Assembly: GCA_019914945.1 (NCBI GenBank)
Contig: CM034103.1
Span: forward strand, 16,892,785 to 16,956,784
Origin: Typha latifolia
Lineage: Eukaryota; Streptophyta; Magnoliopsida; Poales; Typhaceae
Length of the DNA stretch: 64,000 nt
Reading direction: 5' to 3'
Below, one piece after another: positions 60,308 through 64,000 of this stretch. Position numbers and translations under genes: made by a program. The number at the start of each line of letters is the position of its first letter. Positions within the stretch are counted from its first letter, which is position 1. The notes below the pieces were generated by a model that saw nothing but the letters and a program-made list of their open reading frames with translations, made no database searches and was not told the DNA's origin.

Positions 60308-63300
60308 ATGCCATCTATCGATCTCGCCGGCATGCTAGCCCCCTCATCTTTTCCATCTCTCCTTCTTTTTCTGCTCATCCCTCCCTTCTTCGCCGGCGTC
60401 GCGGGATTCACCTTTCGATTGTCGGTCGATGAATTTGGAGCGGTCGGCAATGGTAGTGCCGACGACACCCAGGTACATACACCAATTCTAACTTCCTTCA
60501 CGTTTATTGCGATAAGAATGTAAGGAATACCCATTTCTTTTTTATCTTTCTTTCTTGCCATCATCAACAAGAACGTCAATCTCAGTCCTCTCTAAGCCTT
60601 CACTGGGAGATTTACTCAACATTACTTATTACACAACCTATAATCAAATTTGCAAGACGCTTGAACAATGATAATGGTTTATTCTTTTTAGCCAAATTTT
60701 TGTAACCAATAAACACTAGTGTGCTGGATAGAATAACCAAGGAAGAAGGTAGATTTCTTACATGCGATTGCAAGGTAGAAAAAAGAGCGGTGGTGGCTAA
60801 TCTGTATTGAAATACTAGATGCATTCTCTAATCCGCTGCATTAGCATTAGATCATTCATTCACTATAAGATCAACTCTTCATCTGTGTATCCCTGATTTC
60901 ACATTAGGGGATCTTAGCACTACTCCGTAGCTTTCAGTTCGTTTTTTGAACATTAAAATTAATTGTGGCTTCCATTTGAATTCCTTGTTCATGTTTGTGT
61001 TTGGTGAACCCAATGCGTCATTAACTCATTATTATATTCTATTAAATTTGTTCTCTCAAAATTGTACCCATATTGAAGAATTACAATTCGACTATCGATA
61101 GGTAGATTTGTTATATTCATTTCCCATATAAGTAACTTCAGCGTTCTGTTTTGTTGTACATACCACTTGTCTCTTCCGTCCTAACGTAATATATACTTGT
61201 CATACTTCCCTGAAGTTTCCCTATTTGTGCAGTAAAATGGGATTTCAGATGGTTCTTCTTATTTCAGGCCTTCTTAGATGCTTGGAACGTCTCTTGTTCT
61301 TCAGCAACTAGAACAATCCTTGAAGTTCCAGCAGGAAAGGTGTATTTGGTTAGGCCAACAAATTTTGCTGGCCCCTGTAAAGCAAGACTGAAACTTGCGG
61401 TATGCCTTCCTTCTTTTTGTTTGTTCCCCTTTTCGTTTGTTTCTCATCTTCCTTTAACTTCCAAATTTCCCCAACTACATTTATTTTTGCTTGTTTGCTT
61501 ATTGACATTAGGATACCATTTGCATAGATCAGGGGAACTATCATTGCTCCATCAGATCCTGGTATCTGGGATGAGCTTGATCCTAATAAATGGCTTTATT
61601 TCCGTGGGATGAACGGGTTGGTAGTGGAAGGTGGAGGGACTATTGATGGCATGGGTCATGAGTGGTGGGCACGGTCGTGCAAGAGAAATGCAACATATGT
61701 AATGTTTCAGTACTTTGAAATAAATCTGCATCTAGATATCTGTTTGGTGGATGGGTGCTTGCATATTTTTGTTTATGGAGCACTGAAATCTGAATCTTCC
61801 CTTGTCTTCCATTTTGCAGCCCTGTAGACGTGCTCCTAAGGTTAGTGCATTTTTTTTTTCTTGAATGGCAATTGGATATCAAGAATCATCCTTGTGGTTT
61901 GCTCTCTTGCTATGATTCATTATTTTTCATGTGGAAGTTGAGGTCCATGTATGATGCAGGCTGTTACTTTCCATCAGTGCAAACATCTTACCATCCAGGA
62001 GTTGACTCTAAGGAACAGTCAGCAGATGCATATGGCATTCTCCTCATGTTCTCACATTTGGGTGTCTCGTCTGAAGGTGATTGCACCTGCTGAAAGCCCC
62101 AATACTGATGGGATCCACATAAGTGAATCAACCTCTGTTTTGGTGAAGGATAGTACAATAAGAACAGGTTTGTTGTATCCTACCATTTAGCATTGCCATT
62201 CTAATAGCTGATTTCTATTCACGCGACCCATCTAGCATCATATTGAAGAGTTACTATTTTCAGCTCTTTTAGGTTGTGTATCCTATTCTACTGTTATTGA
62301 CAATGTCATCAAGGCACAGAAATTTGAATATAAGGCTAATAAGTTAATAACATCAATATTCAATTGTTCTTGCATCCTAACATTTATTGATGGCATGTAC
62401 TCTTATATGAATTATAAGCTTATGGATTCTCATTTGCTAGAAAGGTAACATTAAGTGAAATGACATGTATTTGGACAGGTTAATCTTGTAATTCCTTTAT
62501 AACTTTTGAATGCTATTGATTTTCATACTTATTCAGCCTTTGCTTATATTTGGTATACATATATATATATATTGAAGAACTTGAATTGGTAATTGTTTTC
62601 AAGGTACAGTCAGTTTTGTTACAAATTTTTGGCATATATGTTGGTTATAAAAACCAAACAGCAAGTACACATGCTAAAGGAATGAAATGGAAAGGGGACA
62701 CTAAATTTTAAAGAGAGCTATGAAGAGGGATGAAGTCTCGTGGTACATTAGAAATATAAAGGCTGCAAGGCTTTCACTTACTACCTAGAAGAGTTTAAAC
62801 TTGTTCACATTTACAAGTTCAAGGAGCTGCCAATTGGCTGGCTAATTGAGCTAGATTAGAAATATCTCCTTTTTTGGAGTGGGTTGCATAGTCTTGACCA
62901 TTGTTAGTAGGGACTAGGGACTTTGCACACATTCCAATTAAATGCTTGAGTAGGATGTAAGTTTAATTTTTTTTCTAAATGGAATTTCCTTCTAATGAAA
63001 AAAAAGGTTGATTGAAGCAGGATTTGATGAAACCTGAGAGAACAAAGTGTGCTATTAAAGAATATGAAATGGATGTGCCTAAACAAATTGCATGCTAACA
63101 CTATGAACAAAGTACACATTTAGCTGACCCACTCTCCTCTTAGCTCTTAGGTTTTAGGTCATGTGCCACAAGCCAGTTCACTTCTAAATAACAAGTGCAA
63201 TTCTCACAACGAGTGGTTGACTTGTAATGAGACTATTCTTGAATCTGTGATGTAGGCTTTAAGAATGCTCATTTAAAAGAAGATTGCCATCTAGGTGAAA

Positions 63301-63910
63301 ATCCACAGTGCATGATTGATAGTGTTTCAGAGATGCCTTTTCCGTTCACATAATACTTTCCCTATCAGATTATTCTTTTCTGGGAGGCATCATTAATATG
63401 GTTAATATCGTCTAATTTACGTCATTTCAGGAGACGACTGCATCTCTATAGTCTCTAATTCTTCAAATGTTCAAATAAGTCGCATTGTGTGTGGACCTGG
63501 TCATGGTATAAGGTAGCCACTTTAGTCGTAATTACGCACATGGGCAAATATTGTTATTAGTAGACTTATCATTCTCTTTGCTCATCAGCATTGGAAGCTT
63601 GGGCAAATCACAATCATATGACCAAGTGCACAATGTGAGAGTGGATGGATGTGTTATTTCTAACACTGAAAATGGCGTAAGGATCAAGACATGGCAGGTA
63701 AGATGGTGCCCTCAGTTTCAAAACATGAAGTTGAAACTAAAATGAATCAATTATGTCAAATAAAATTCGATACACGTGTGACATCTGTATCAGGGAGGCA
63801 GTGGTTATGCCCGCAGGATAGTTTTTGAAAACATCCTGATGAGGAATGTTTCAAACCCTATCATCATTGATCAATACTATTGTGACTCACCAATTCCATG
63901 CCAAAACCAG
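60308..63910 (+). CDS. polygalacturonase, GH28 (3' end beyond the window)
   Basis: Eight exons in the window: 60308-60472, 61268-61399, 61528-61698, 61820-61840, 61960-62167, 63431-63512, 63589-63697 and 63794-63910, all in frame, 335 residues so far. An N-terminal hydrophobic segment (LLLFLLIPPFFAGVAG) is a signal peptide, so the enzyme is secreted. All four GH28 motifs are present: NTD at 211-213, DD at 234-235, GHG at 256-258 and RIK at 291-293, so it should hydrolyse the alpha-1,4 bonds of pectic homogalacturonan in the wall. Exon 4 is a 21-base micro-exon encoding PCRRAPK. The next exon lies past the end of the window. From memory the nearest Arabidopsis relative is of the At1g80170 type. 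Confidence 0.92.
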
Positions 63911-64000
63911 GTATGAAAGGCTTACTTCCAGGCACTATGTATAATGTGACATCTTCAAATGCTTGTTTTCTCTATAAGGTTTTGGTAATCAACAATTGCA

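Noticed and set aside
1..64000. CRISPR arrays, operons or bacterial features
   Set aside because: None present; the window is plant nuclear DNA with spliceosomal introns.

Overview
This is nuclear DNA of a flowering plant. Genes are intron-rich with AT-rich introns, there are long A/T-rich intergenic stretches with many microsatellites, and the genes belong to plant-only families: plastid PAP12/pTAC7, a PSY-type sulfated peptide precursor, group-3 LEA, ENOD93, MASS-type MAPK substrate and GH28 polygalacturonase. The GC-rich single-exon F-box gene and the HVA1-like LEA promoter lean towards a monocot. I cannot name the species.

Layout: an alpha/beta hydrolase (minus, 7-4310); a tail-anchored protein of unknown function (minus, 5584-7566); PAP12/pTAC7 (plus, 10367-11942); a PSY-like secreted peptide precursor (minus, 13172-14058); importin beta-1 copy 1 (minus, 17780-20509); a small conserved plant protein (minus, 23254-23583); a group-3 LEA gene (plus, 24723-25397); BRCC36 deubiquitinase (plus, 26698-32140); a decayed segmental duplicate holding two pseudogene fragments and an intact importin beta-1 copy 2 (32860-40770); an ENOD93-like gene with a premature stop (plus, 41458-42169); a RanBP2-type zinc-finger gene (plus, 44832-45454); a transposon cluster (49358-52336); an F-box gene (plus, 53085-54209); a MASS-like gene (plus, 55601-55921); a decayed hAT-like region (about 56800-59400); and a polygalacturonase cut by the window end (plus, 60308 onward).

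The main structural event is a direct segmental duplication. About 5.17-22.40 kb recurs at about 32.86-40.77 kb, but the second copy has lost the interval carrying most of the tail-anchored gene and all of PAP12, and the PSY gene there is broken. Only importin beta-1 survives intact in both copies, at about 97-98 percent protein identity. The transposon record is readable: an hAT-type element with an 8-bp target duplication inside a BRCC36 intron, and a Mutator-like element with a 10-bp target duplication that was itself hit by a solo LTR with a 5-bp duplication, with a second probable solo LTR a few bases beyond.

The genes are not one pathway. BRCC36, the MASS-like gene and the polygalacturonase appear, from memory, to have neighbouring counterparts on Arabidopsis chromosome 1 (At1g80170-At1g80210), so part of the order may be ancient synteny. 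The most interesting single observations are the compact PSY-like peptide gene, the AT-AC (U12-type) intron in BRCC36, the ABRE plus CE3-like promoter of the LEA gene, the shortened second zinc finger, and the Trp-to-stop change in the ENOD93-like gene.
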